Of a stretch of 64,000 nt of DNA, positions 1 to 9,191 are shown in pieces. Source of the DNA: CAWARU01 sp963805795. Lineage in GTDB: Bacteria > Pseudomonadota > Gammaproteobacteria > UBA6186 > Azoamicaceae. The notes under the pieces were generated by a model. That model was not told the origin of the DNA and did no database searches. It saw nothing but the letters and a program-made list of their open reading frames with translations. A program made the translations under genes and the position numbers. The number at the start of each line of letters is the position of its first letter. Position 1 is the first letter of the stretch. The stretch is from NCBI GenBank assembly GCA_963805795.1, contig CAWDVG010000002.1:124001-188000 (forward strand). The letters are read 5' to 3'.

Positions 1-1149
1 AGAAATAGGCAAAACTATCTTTTCATCTAATTCATTCTCGGGGTTATTTACAATCTTACCATTTAAATAAAGTGTTGAGGAACCACCCCCATCCAAGTTA
101 AGCGCCATATGGCAGCCTAGCTTTTGTAGAAAACTCGATAGTTCTGGTAGAGTCATGCCAGGGCTACCGGTGGCCTGGCTTTTTTCTACCACTACAAACA
201 CCCAATTTCCCGAAGGCAAAATCCCAACCGCGGTGCGAGCATGCTGTTGATGCGTGAAAGCAGTTTTGATTCGCTCTTGTCCATAATCTTGCAATATACG
301 CCCACTTTCAATGAGTAAAGGGATGCCACCCACTATGTTGTCTATCTCTTGCCAATCGGCCGCTTCATGTTTTTTGATAGAAGGGTTCACTTTAATTTGC
401 ACTTTTGCTTTTGCACCTAAATAGAGTGGAATATCGGGGTGTTTTACCTCTGGGCCAATCGCATAAACGAATCCCCCAAATGGAATAGCTGTACCTCCGG
501 CCGGAACAATCGCTTGAATGACATTATTTTGAATAATAATATCAGTCCCATTTTCAATTGCATCGGTTTTCCTGCCATAGACATCGGTATATAAAATGGC
601 TTTGGCATTCATACCCGGTTGATTGACCCCATGCACCGGAAATTTATTATCATTGATTTCAAGTGAAGTTTTGGTTTGTACACGATCCATTAAGACCTTC
701 ACATTTTTCGCATTCCCCATATTTTTCTGATCTATTTCTTTTTCATCCTTATCCTTCGTATCCTTAATATTTTGAAAAGACCATCCCAAGGCGCCGCGTG
801 ATCCATAAGCGATACCAAACCAACGACCCTCAATTTTTAAAATGCCTGCAGGTAAGCCATCTACTTTTTCACCCATTCGAAAAAAGCTGCCATTAATGGC
901 TGCAATCGCATTTTGCTCTCTTGCTAAAGAAGAGACCGTTTCCAAGCCATGTACTTTGTCATTCGCATGCACCGATTTTAAAATGACAAATTTTGGATCG
1001 ATACTCAACACATGTATTATTTGTTGAGATTCAGAAATATATTTATCATATTCCACGCCAGGAGATATTGTTTCCGCTGCCAAACTATGGCAATTTATTA
1101 TAAATGCCATGAATAAAAATAGATAATAAAATATTTTCTTGTTCATCAT
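1..1149 (-). CDS. Phosphodiester glycosidase family protein (partial, C-terminus beyond window)
   Basis: The frame is open from an ATG at 1149 to the left edge, about 383 codons. Residues 1-25 look like a signal peptide (MMNKK, a hydrophobic run, then a site near SLAAE), so the protein is probably exported. The body reads as a phosphodiester glycosidase (NAGPA-type) domain: AAINGSFF near residue 80, the segment ARTAVGILPSGNW, and the hallmark NLDGGGSSTLY close to the edge. Enzymes of this family remove sugars joined through a phosphodiester bond; the substrate here cannot be told. The two Met codons at the start are adjacent, and the first is used. The gene is read away from rlmB on the same strand, with 84 bases between them. 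Confidence 0.85.
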   Translation of the reverse strand, partial: MMNKKIFYYLFLFMAFIINCHSLAAETISPGVEYDKYISESQQIIHVLSIDPKFVILKSVHANDKVHGLETVSSLAREQNAIAAINGSFFRMGEKVDGLPAGILKIEGRWFGIAYGSRGALGWSFQNIKDTKDKDEKEIDQKNMGNAKNVKVLMDRVQTKTSLEINDNKFPVHGVNQPGMNAKAILYTDVYGRKTDAIENGTDIIIQNNVIQAIVPAGGTAIPFGGFVYAIGPEVKHPDIPLYLGAKAKVQIKVNPSIKKHEAADWQEIDNIVGGIPLLIESGRILQDYGQERIKTAFTHQQHARTAVGILPSGNWVFVVVEKSQATGSPGMTLPELSSFLQKLGCHMALNLDGGGSSTLYLNGKIVNNPENELDEKIVLPIS

Positions 1150-1233
1150 ATGGTTGCAACCCTAATGAAAACCAGGCACCTAGCTATAGCATCATGATGG
1201 ATGTAGATAAAAATAGTTTTGTCATTTTTACCT

Positions 1234-1977
1234 TCAATATGCTTGTCGCTGCCGTATAGCCTCATATAAACACACTCCTGCCGCCACAGACACATTTAGA
1301 CTCTCAACCGTTCCCTGCATGGGAATTTTAATTAATATATCGCAACTCTCTGCCGTTAAATGTCTTAACCCTTTACCTTCTGCCCCCAACACCAGAGCAA
1401 TGGGAACTGTGAGATCACTTTTATATAAGGATTGAGAAGCTTCGCTACTAGCACCTAGTATCCAAATACCTAGTTGTTTTAGTTCTTCTAAACAACGCGC
1501 TAAATTGCTTACTTCAATACAAGCAACCGTTTCTGCAGCACCTGAGGCAGCTTTACGTACTACCGGCGTTATATTTACGGATCGTGCTTTAGGAATAATA
1601 ACCGCATTAACCCCTGCTGCATCAGCCGTGCGTAAACAAGCTCCTAAATTATGAGGATCCTGAACCTGATCCAATATCAGCAATAATACCGGGGTTTTGC
1701 TTTTTTCGATCAATGCTTTTAGATCACTTTCGTCGAGAAGGCTTTTTGCTCGAATTTTAGCCAGAACGCCTTGATGTGTCCCATCTTCAGAAAAAGTGGC
1801 TATTTGTTTTTTGGAAAGAGTTTGAACTGTAATACCATTATCTCGCGCCAAGCTTTTAATTTCTTGTATTCTTTTATCATCTTTATTTTCAAGCATTTTT
1901 ACTTCTAGAATGCGTTCCGGAGAGGTTTTTAAAAAACTTCTAATTACATGAATGCCATAAATTAATTCCGTTCGCAT
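1234..1977 (-). CDS. rlmB: 23S rRNA (guanosine-2'-O-)-methyltransferase RlmB
   Basis: This SpoU-family (SPOUT, knotted) methyltransferase of 247 residues methylates the ribose of G2251 in the peptidyl-transferase P-loop of 23S rRNA. Residues 1-75 form the small RNA-binding domain. The catalytic domain follows, with the three SpoU motifs visible: LDQVQDPHNLGACLRTAD, LVLGAEGKGLR, and IPMQGTVESLNVSVAAGV near the C-terminus, where the asparagine and serine of SLNVSVA belong to the cofactor and active site. Length is normal for the family. The gene starts 11 bases after the stop of rnr on the same strand, the usual rnr-rlmB pairing, so the two are probably co-transcribed. Confidence 0.95.
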   Translation of the reverse strand: MRTELIYGIHVIRSFLKTSPERILEVKMLENKDDKRIQEIKSLARDNGITVQTLSKKQIATFSEDGTHQGVLAKIRAKSLLDESDLKALIEKSKTPVLLLILDQVQDPHNLGACLRTADAAGVNAVIIPKARSVNITPVVRKAASGAAETVACIEVSNLARCLEELKQLGIWILGASSEASQSLYKSDLTVPIALVLGAEGKGLRHLTAESCDILIKIPMQGTVESLNVSVAAGVCLYEAIRQRQAY

Positions 1978-1988
1978 CTTATATTACC

Positions 1989-4580
1989 CTATTTACTATT
2001 TTTTTCCTGGTTTTTTTGATTCGATCCTAATTTTGTGTTAGATTTCTTTTTTCTTCTTCGACGAGCTCCTTTTTGGGGAGCTAGTATTTTCCCATTTTGT
2101 TGTTCTTGCTTTTGGTTTTGCTTTTGCGTTGCTTTTTGTCCCTGTTTTTGTTCAGATTGATTTTTACCAACAGCCTTATTCGTTTTGTTATCTTTCACCG
2201 AAGCCCGATTAGAAGATCCCACCATTCCTTTAGAAGCTCCCTTAGTCGCCTTAACTGGTCCCCTTTTTTCTGGGTGTCGCTTTTCCTTTCGTTCTTGTTT
2301 ATGCTTTTGTCCTTGCTTTTGCTTTTGTCTTTGCTTTCTGGTTGCATTCAAAGTTTCAATTAAGTCAAAATCAATTTTGCGTTGATCAACATCAACAGAT
2401 AATACCCTCACTTTTAAACTATCACCTAAACGAAAGATAGTGCCAGATCGCTCGCCCACTAAGCGATGATGCACCGGATCAAAAAAGTAATAATCATTAC
2501 GAAGACTGGTAACATGTACCAGGCCATCAATATAAATGTCTTTTAATTCCACAAAGAAACCAAAGCGGGTCACCCCAGAAATCAAGCCTTCAAATTCTTC
2601 ACCAATATGTTTTTGAATATATTCACATTTTAACCAGCGAACGGCATCACGCGTCGCATCATCAGCTCGTCGTTCTGTCATGGAACTATGGTCACCCAAC
2701 GCTTGTAGTGCTTTTTTGGCTTCTTCGCTTTGTGCAAATGCTTGCATTTCTTTTGTCCATTCCCCTTTTAAAATTGTCGAATTTGTCGGTGAACCAATAA
2801 ATCTGGATAGCGGCGAATGGGTGAAGTAAAATGACAATAGGCGGGATAAGCTAATCCAAAATGTCCTACATTATCTGGAGAATAGACTGCTTGGCTTAAA
2901 GAACGTAGCAAAACCGTTTGAATAACATTTGCATCTTCTCTATTTTGAATCGAACGTAATAATTTTGCATAATCTAAAGGTTCTGGCGCATTCCCGCCTC
3001 CTAAACTTAAGCCTAATTCATGCTAAAAATTTTCGGAGATCTACCAATTTATCTTCTGGTGGTCCTTCATGGATTCGAAAGAGACCAGGTAATTTTATGT
3101 TTCTTTAAAAAACGTGCGGTCGCCACATTAGCACAGAGCATACATTCTTCAATAAGTCGATGTGCATCATTGCGCTGCACAGGTTCAATGGGACTAATTT
3201 TCCCTTGATTGATCGAAAATAATACGTGTTTCAAGGTTTCAAATTCAATAGCCCCACGTGCTTCGACGTTCGTGTTTTAACGCAGAATATAAGCTGATAC
3301 AAATTCTCTAGATGAGGCAGTATAGCTAGCATATTGTTTGATTAAATGATTCGCTGTTATCTTCTAAGCATCGCCGCTACTTTAGTATAGGTTAATCGTG
3401 CATGATGAACTCATCAAGCCTTCATGAAATTCATAACGCGTAATACTTGCCTGATTTATTAATATTTAATACGACAAACCATACATAATCTATCAACGTC
3501 AGGGTTTAATGAACACAAGCCATTCGATAAAATCTCTGGCAACATGGGAATGACTTTTCCTGGGAAATAAACAGAATTACCCCTGAATCTTCGCTTCATT
3601 ATCTAAAGCAGTATTAGGTCTTGACATAATAACTGACATCTGCAATTGCCACATATAATCGCCAGCCGCCATTGGCTTTTGCTTCACAATACACAGCATC
3701 ATCAAAATCTTTGGCATCTTCTCCATCGATTGTCACTAAAGGTAATGGCGTAAATCTAATCGACCTTTAATGGCCTTTTGCTGGCACTGTTTCTGAAAAA
3801 ATTTGATTTCTTGATCGACTTCATCCGGCCATTTTTCAGGAAGTTATAGGCCCGAGTTGCTGCTTTAATTTCTATTCCTGGTGTATTTTCATGTCCTAAT
3901 ATCTCAATAACTTGTCCCAATGGTTCAGACCAACGTACTGGTTGCACGGGTAATTTCAACTACGACAATATCTGTCCATCTTTTGCGCCATTTTCTTGCC
4001 CGGCTGGGATTAAAATATCTTGATTAAATTCTTTCCATGGGGAATAACATAACTAATAGCTGCCTTTTCTTCTACAAAACGTCCTGTAATCACGATGCGT
4101 TGTTGTTCTAAGATTTCGACTAATTTTCCTTCCCTGATATTGTTCAGGCGTTGATATCCGAATCTAATACCGAAGCAACCACCCTGATTACCTTGATATA
4201 CAGCATGGGCTTCCTTTGGAGATAATAGTATTCTAGCGGTTCCATCGTCAGGAATTACCCAGGTCTTCCCCTATTTTGCCTTTTTCAGCTTGCATTTGTT
4301 TTCCTTTAATAAGGTTCGTATGACCCGCTGGCCAAAAATATCCGCCTCGCAAACGTTCAAGTTGTTCATCACGAATCATGGCTTTAAGACGTCGTTGCAA
4401 AGCTATTTCGGCTTCCTCATCCTTTATCAATGAGTTCGAGTCAACTAATAATTCTCGAAAGTGGCTGGATTACCTCGTATTTAAGATGTGCAAAAATAAA
4501 TTCTCGGGATGCGATAGGAGCACATATTTTGCAGCTTCACTTTCTGCAAAGGGGTCTGATTTGCTTGTTTTCTTACTCAT
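1989..4580 (-). pseudogene. rnr: Ribonuclease R, interrupted by several frameshifts
   Basis: RNase R is a processive 3'-5' exoribonuclease that degrades structured RNA. The start is an ATG at 4580 (MSKKTSKSDPFAESEAAKY). The frame is lost within 40 codons, just before NPATF, again a few bases later before RELL, and repeatedly down to about 2770. There the frame encoding HFTSPIRRYPDLLVHR passes to the frame of the last, intact stretch (1989 to about 2780), which includes the S1 RNA-binding domain (GEEFEGLISGVTRFGFFVEL) and a long Lys/Gln-rich tail. Family-typical sequence continues across every break, so each break is a one- or two-base indel rather than a rearrangement. Either the gene has decayed very recently or this stretch was sequenced poorly; parC, parE and hppA show the same pattern. 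Confidence 0.85.
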
Positions 4581-4596
4581 GCTTCCTAGTGTACCA

Positions 4597-4626
4597 TTGA
4601 CCTCTTATCTAGAGTAACAGTTAAAT
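4597..4626 (+). promoter_or_regulatory. Likely promoter of tRNA-Leu
   Basis: A TTGACC -35 box (4597-4602) lies 18 bases before TTAAAT (4621-4626), about 20 bases upstream of the mature tRNA 5' end. The -10 box matches only 4 of 6 consensus positions, so this is moderate evidence. Confidence 0.4.
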
Positions 4627-4645
4627 TCTAGTACCTTCCCTGCTA

Positions 4646-4732
4646 GCCGAGATGGTGAAATTGGTAGACACGCAAGTTTCAGGTACTTGTGGAGGAAACT
4701 CCTTGGAGGTTCGAGTCCTCTTCCCGGCACCA
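4646..4732 (+). tRNA. tRNA-Leu (anticodon CAG)
   Basis: This is an 87-nt class II tRNA with a long variable arm. The anticodon loop TTCAGGT sits between the stem halves CAAGT and ACTTG, which gives anticodon CAG. The D-loop (AAATTGGTAGACAC) and T-loop (TTCGAGT) are canonical, and CCA is encoded. In the acceptor stem, GCCGAGA pairs with TCCCGGC except for an A-C mismatch at position 5-68. The gene lies divergently beside rnr, and the mismatch may reflect the same base-level uncertainty seen there. Confidence 0.93.
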
Positions 4733-4770
4733 ATTCAATCCATCACAAAATATCCTGCAGAATATATAGG

Positions 4771-4843
4771 GTCTGTTGAAATTTCGCTAAGCTGAGCCAG
4801 AAATGGCCAGATTAGTAGAAATTTCATAAATCCAGATCCTATT
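4771..4843. repeat. Short palindromic repeat, family B copy 1
   Basis: The segment starts GGGTCTGTTGAAATTTCGC and ends AGTAGAAATTTCATAAATCC. It shares its TTTCGCTA, AGCAGAAAT-like and TAGTAGAAAT blocks with the larger palindrome between parC and parE (43127-43269). It fills most of the space between the tRNA and yjeT. Confidence 0.5.
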
Positions 4844-5030
4844 ACGACTTAACGATGTAAAGAAAAGCAACTCCCATCAACATGCTCATTAAGCCCATTA
4901 ACCGTAATGCATTATCCGGTTGATCGGCAATACGACCCATGGTTTTACGCCAAGTTTCAGGTTTAACAAAAGGCAGCATGCCTTCAATTACTAATACCAA
5001 TGCCATTGCTGCAAAAAAATCATTCCACAT
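4842..5030 (-). CDS. yjeT: DUF2065 family small membrane protein (YjeT)
   Basis: This 62-residue protein has two hydrophobic segments (about residues 5-22 and 43-60) separated by a short polar loop with the PETWRKTMGRIA stretch typical of DUF2065. In many gammaproteobacteria it lies directly downstream of hflC, as here, which supports the call. Its biochemical role is not established; it is presumed to be an inner-membrane protein. A 167-base gap containing a palindromic repeat separates it from hflC. Confidence 0.85.
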   Translation of the reverse strand: MWNDFFAAMALVLVIEGMLPFVKPETWRKTMGRIADQPDNALRLMGLMSMLMGVAFLYIVKS

Positions 5031-5052
5031 ATCAGTTACTCTTTCAGTTAAT

Positions 5053-5183
5053 ATAATACCCTTCGCCTTTCAAGCTGCGACTGTGTTGCCTGCGAAGATA
5101 TTGCTGCTCACATACTAATTTGTATGCTGCGCTGCAAATCTTCACAGGCGCCTTGTTGCAACTTGAAATGCTTTGGGTATATA
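5053..5183. repeat. Imperfect palindromic repeat, family A copy 1
   Basis: This 131-base inverted repeat has arms near CTTTCAAGCTGCGACTG and its complement GCAACTTGAAATG, outer ends ATACCC / GGGTATAT, and centre CATACTAATTTGTATG. A second copy is at 40706-40831 between mntA and parC. Both copies are intergenic. Confidence 0.7.
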
Positions 5184-5197
5184 TCAGTTACTAATGC

Positions 5198-6199
5198 CTA
5201 TTTTTTCCCACTGTTTCCGCTATTGCCTGTATTCCCACTTTGTCCACTATGTCCACTACTTCCATTGTTTTGGATACTTCCGGTATTACTCGCGCTATTA
5301 CTCAAATTCCCACGAAAATATTTAAAAAATGGACCATCTGGTTTCAAGACTAATATATCCTGCTTTTCTTGAAAAGATTTTCGATAAGCTTCTAGGGTTC
5401 TATAAAACTCAAAAAACTCAGGTGCTTTATTATAGCTGTCTGCATAAATCTGCAAAGCCTTGGCATCGCCTTCACCGCGTAAAGCTTCCGCTTCTTTTTC
5501 TGCCTCCGCAATCATAATGCGCGTTGTTTTATCGGCTTCGGCGCGCAATACAGAAGCTTTTGATTCCCCATTTGCGCGAAAGCCAGCAGCCACTTGTTTT
5601 CGTTCGCTGATCATGCGTGCAAACACTTTATCATTTACCTCAGGGGGGTAATCGACACGGTTCACTCGAACATCGACAATATTCATTCCATAGCGTCTGA
5701 CACTGTCATCTGTGCGCTCTACCAGTTTTTCCATTAACTGTTTCCGCTCGCCAGAAACCACACTTTGGAGGGTACGTTGCCCAAATTCCGCATGCAATAC
5801 ACCCTTCACAGTTTGTCGAAGCAATTGTTCAGCGCGATCTCGATTCCCTAGACCTTCATTACTCCCATAAGTGGAATTATAATATAAAGGATAATCGATG
5901 ATCTTCCATTGAATAAAGAGATCAACCATTAGAAGCTCTTTATCTTTAGTTAATATTCTCTCAGAAGGAATTTCGGTCATATTTAAACGAGCATCGAAAC
6001 TATATAACTGATCAATAAAGGGTAGTTTTGCATGCAAACCCGGACCTAAAATAAGAACTTCTCCTGCGGAGTTCTTCTTTAGATCTCCTAAACGAACAAT
6101 AATCCCTCGTTCTGTTTCAAAGATTGTAAATAATGCAGTTCCCAAAACAATAATGACAATTATAACGAGAATCAGAATAGGGGTAAACCACTTTTTCAT
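5198..6199 (-). CDS. hflC: Protease modulator HflC
   Basis: This SPFH/band-7 protein of 333 residues pairs with HflK in a large inner-membrane complex that surrounds the FtsH protease and limits its action on membrane proteins. A single membrane anchor lies at residues 7-27. The SPFH domain follows (ERGIIVRLGDL near 31; the conserved stretch MNIVDVRVNRVDYP near 170), then the Ala/Glu-rich helix EAEKEAEALRGEGDAKA. Homologues usually end soon after the helix; here a low-complexity Ser/Gly/Asn tail is added. The start overlaps the end of hflK by 4 bases, so translation is probably coupled. Confidence 0.95.
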   Translation of the reverse strand: MKKWFTPILILVIIVIIVLGTALFTIFETERGIIVRLGDLKKNSAGEVLILGPGLHAKLPFIDQLYSFDARLNMTEIPSERILTKDKELLMVDLFIQWKIIDYPLYYNSTYGSNEGLGNRDRAEQLLRQTVKGVLHAEFGQRTLQSVVSGERKQLMEKLVERTDDSVRRYGMNIVDVRVNRVDYPPEVNDKVFARMISERKQVAAGFRANGESKASVLRAEADKTTRIMIAEAEKEAEALRGEGDAKALQIYADSYNKAPEFFEFYRTLEAYRKSFQEKQDILVLKPDGPFFKYFRGNLSNSASNTGSIQNNGSSGHSGQSGNTGNSGNSGKK

Positions 6200-7467
6200 G
6201 AATGTTTCTCCTTCTGATAAGCAGGAATGCTAGATACTGGATTATGAGAAGTCGATGAAGATGAAGTAGCCGTTGGACTTGCAGAAGCTGAACTATTTTG
6301 ATTATCCGTTCCTACTCCGCTCATAGTCGTTGCTGCTGGAATTAATTTATCAAAAGGTAAATAGATAAGATTATTTCCCAGATTTGAATCCACCAAAACC
6401 TTACTGGTTTTCGACAAAATGTTTTCCATGGTTTCAAGATACAACCGTGTTTGAGTCACTTTGGGCGCTTTTTGATATTGAGGCAATATGGAATTAAAAC
6501 GCAGTACATTCCCTTCTGCAATTAAAATCGTTTCTTCCTTATATCCCATTGCCCCATTGCGCAGTTGCTCAACTGTACCTCTAGCACGTGGTAAGACTTC
6601 GTTTTCATAAGCATGTGCTTGATTGATTAAACGCTCTTCATCGGCAGCGGCTTTAATCACATCATCGAAGGCAGCACGCACTTCATCGGGCGCTTTAGCA
6701 AATTGCATAGCAACGTCAATCACTTCAATGCCCGTTTGATAGCCTTTCAATGTTTCAATTAATTGTTCTTTAATCCCCGTGGCAATTTCTGCTCGACGTA
6801 AAGTTAATACTTCATCCATTGTCGATTGTCCTACCACACGACGCAAAGCACTTTCCGCAGACATTTTTAAACTGTGGATAGGGTTAACTACATTAAACAA
6901 ATAAGCACGGACATCATCTCCCCCATCCCCAATACGGTATTGCACGGCTACACCCACTGAAGCAATGTTACGATCTCGCGTTAACATTAAACCGCTGTGA
7001 TCGCTCGTTGAAACTTGCTCAACATTCACAACTTCTTTAGATTCTGCTAAAGGAAGCAGCCAATGCGGCCCAGGACCTTCCGTTCGAACATATCGACCAA
7101 AACGAGTAACAACAGCTCGTTCTGGTGGATCAACAATATACATGCCAGAAAGTAAAAAAATTACCACAATGACTAAAACGATGATAATGGCAATATTCCC
7201 AACCTCTTTTGGAGCAGGATGATACCCGCTGCCATTATTAAAAATGGAGGGCCCGCCTCCACCCTTGCCGCCAGAACTCTTTGAAAAATTTAAGCGTTTT
7301 TTTATGTTTTGAATCAATTTTTTGATCATTTGTTCTAAATCGGGTGGACCTTGATTTTGATTTCGATTTCCACCCCAAGGATTTTGTGGTCCTTGATTTT
7401 GACTATTTTTATTGTTCCCACCGGGTTCATTCCATGCCATGGGATTGATTGTATGATCTTTCATCAT
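6196..7467 (-). CDS. hflK: FtsH protease activity modulator HflK
   Basis: This is the partner of HflC, 423 residues. The cytoplasmic N-terminus is Asn/Gly/Gln-rich (NKNSQNQGPQNPWGGN), as is usual for HflK. A single membrane segment lies at about 89-110, followed by the SPFH domain beginning DPPERAVVTRFGRYV. The long coiled helix carries ADEERLINQAHAYENEVLPRA. The C-terminus is Ser/Thr-rich and probably unstructured. hflX lies 126 bases upstream on the same strand, in the usual hfq-hflX-hflK-hflC order. Confidence 0.95.
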   Translation of the reverse strand: MMKDHTINPMAWNEPGGNNKNSQNQGPQNPWGGNRNQNQGPPDLEQMIKKLIQNIKKRLNFSKSSGGKGGGGPSIFNNGSGYHPAPKEVGNIAIIIVLVIVVIFLLSGMYIVDPPERAVVTRFGRYVRTEGPGPHWLLPLAESKEVVNVEQVSTSDHSGLMLTRDRNIASVGVAVQYRIGDGGDDVRAYLFNVVNPIHSLKMSAESALRRVVGQSTMDEVLTLRRAEIATGIKEQLIETLKGYQTGIEVIDVAMQFAKAPDEVRAAFDDVIKAAADEERLINQAHAYENEVLPRARGTVEQLRNGAMGYKEETILIAEGNVLRFNSILPQYQKAPKVTQTRLYLETMENILSKTSKVLVDSNLGNNLIYLPFDKLIPAATTMSGVGTDNQNSSASASPTATSSSSTSHNPVSSIPAYQKEKHS

Positions 7468-7593
7468 TCACTTTAACCTTTTTTAACCTTGTCTGTTTAA
7501 CCATTTCCAATTTGAACTATTTCAGTGTAACCCTTTTCAACTTAAGTATTTCAATTTAGGCTTTCATTTTAAATTTTCATTTTATATTGTAAT

Positions 7594-8886
7594 TCAAACT
7601 TTCATTTTCCAACCATTTTCTAGCGTTACATCTTCCAGACATAACTGACGCCATCGATAATAGGGCAAAGCTATATTCAAAATCGTATTGCCTTTTGGAT
7701 CTGCCTCCGATTCTTCTATTACCGCGCTTGCTTCATAGAGTAAGGCACGTATCCTTGCTTGATTCACCCCTAATTTAAGTTCGCCTCTCACCATATCTTT
7801 ACTAAGCAACTCACCTATCGCATTGTTAAGTAATGTAAGTCCTAAACCCTGTTGTGCAGAAACAAAAATCTTACTAACTAACCCAGATCCATTACGTTCT
7901 ATACGAGGAGAACTTTCAGGAAGCAAATCTATTTTATTGTAAACTTCTATTCTAGGAAGAGCTAGGGCTTCTATCTCGCTTAATACCTCTTCTACTTGTT
8001 CAATACGTTGTTTTGGGTCTGCATCATGGGCATCCACCACATGTAATAATAAATCTGAATCTTTAACTTCTTCCAATGTTGCTTGAAATGCCTCTACCAA
8101 ATCATGAGGAAGTTTACTTACAAAACCTACAGTATCCGCGAAAATAACTTTTCCAATTTGCGGTAATTCTAGGGCGCGCAAGGTGGGATCTAAAGTTGCA
8201 AATAATTGATTGGCTACGAAACTCTTTGCCCCTGTCAAGGCATTAAAAAGCGTGGATTTACCTGCATTTGTATAACCCACCAAAGAAACAGTGGGGAGCG
8301 AAGCGCGATGCCGTTTCCTTCGTCCCTGTTCTCTTTGGGTGCGTACTTTTTCCAAGCGTAACATAATATATTTAATGCGTTCTCGGATCAGGCGTCGATC
8401 CACTTCTAATTGTTTTTCACCAGGCCCTCGTAAACCGATGCCCCCTTTCTGTCGTTCTAAATGGGTCCAACCTCTAACGAGGCGGGTAGATAAATATTTC
8501 AATTGAGCCATTTCAACTTGAAGTTTACCTTCATAACTACGAGCACGTTTAGCAAAAATATCGAGAATAAGACCCGTTCTATCAACAACTCGACATTGTA
8601 AAGCTTGTTCTAGATTCTTTTCTTGGGCAGGAGACAATATATGATCAAACAGGACAATTTCAGCCCGTTCAGACGCAACGATAGCTCGAATTTCTTCGAC
8701 TTTACCGCTACCAATATAATATTTGCTGTCTGGAATCTGCCGGGAAGAACTCAAGCTTGCAACGACCACAGCCCCTGCTGACAAAGCAAGTTCTCTGAAT
8801 TCTTGAAAATCTGCGCTTGAACTTTTATCCCGAAGAATGAGGTGGACGAGCACTGCTCGCTCACCCCCTTCTGGTCTTTCAATCAA
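7594..8886 (-). CDS. hflX: Ribosome-associated GTPase HflX
   Basis: This 430-residue GTPase binds the 50S subunit and splits stalled ribosomes. The N-terminal HflX domain ends in the glycine-rich linker LERQKGGIGLRGPGEKQLE. The G domain follows, with the P-loop GYTNAGKST near residue 201, switch and DTVGF, and NKIDL. The start is a TTG that directly follows the hfq stop (TAATTG). The downstream sequence IERPEGGERAVLVH aligns with the normal HflX N-terminus, so the rare start is supported by homology. The abutting genes suggest translational coupling with hfq. Confidence 0.95.
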   Translation of the reverse strand: MIERPEGGERAVLVHLILRDKSSSADFQEFRELALSAGAVVVASLSSSRQIPDSKYYIGSGKVEEIRAIVASERAEIVLFDHILSPAQEKNLEQALQCRVVDRTGLILDIFAKRARSYEGKLQVEMAQLKYLSTRLVRGWTHLERQKGGIGLRGPGEKQLEVDRRLIRERIKYIMLRLEKVRTQREQGRRKRHRASLPTVSLVGYTNAGKSTLFNALTGAKSFVANQLFATLDPTLRALELPQIGKVIFADTVGFVSKLPHDLVEAFQATLEEVKDSDLLLHVVDAHDADPKQRIEQVEEVLSEIEALALPRIEVYNKIDLLPESSPRIERNGSGLVSKIFVSAQQGLGLTLLNNAIGELLSKDMVRGELKLGVNQARIRALLYEASAVIEESEADPKGNTILNIALPYYRWRQLCLEDVTLENGWKMKV

Positions 8887-9168
8887 TTACATATTCCCAA
8901 GACTTGCCTCTTCGGATTCAAACTCTTCCTCTTCGATCTCGTCGTCAGATCCAGAAGCTAATTTTACATTTCGCGTAGGAACCACTGTAGAGATAGCGTG
9001 TTTATAGACCATTTGACTGACACTATTTTTTAATAGCACCACAAATTGATCAAATGATTCAATGTGACCCTGCAATTTAATCCCATTGACTAAATATATT
9101 GACACCGGTACCCTTTCTTTACGCAAAGCGTTTAGAAATGGATCCTGTAACATTTGTCCTTTGGACAT
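8887..9168 (-). CDS. hfq: RNA chaperone Hfq
   Basis: Hfq is a hexameric Sm-like protein that pairs small RNAs with mRNAs; 93 residues. Sm1 and Sm2 motifs are clear: QDPFLNALRKERVPVSIYLVNG at the N-terminus and YKHAISTVVP near residue 57. The C-terminal tail is strongly acidic (DDEIEEEEFESEE), unlike the E. coli tail but compatible with an acidic autoinhibitory C-terminus. The gene lies 23 bases downstream of miaA. Confidence 0.97.
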   Translation of the reverse strand: MSKGQMLQDPFLNALRKERVPVSIYLVNGIKLQGHIESFDQFVVLLKNSVSQMVYKHAISTVVPTRNVKLASGSDDEIEEEEFESEEASLGNM

Positions 9169-9191
9169 ATTTTTTTCTCCATCATGTTTAT

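Noticed and set aside
1989..4580. Programmed ribosomal frameshifting in rnr
   Set aside because: Shifts occur many times in both directions at unrelated sequences, and similar breaks occur in three other genes; no slippery-site pattern.
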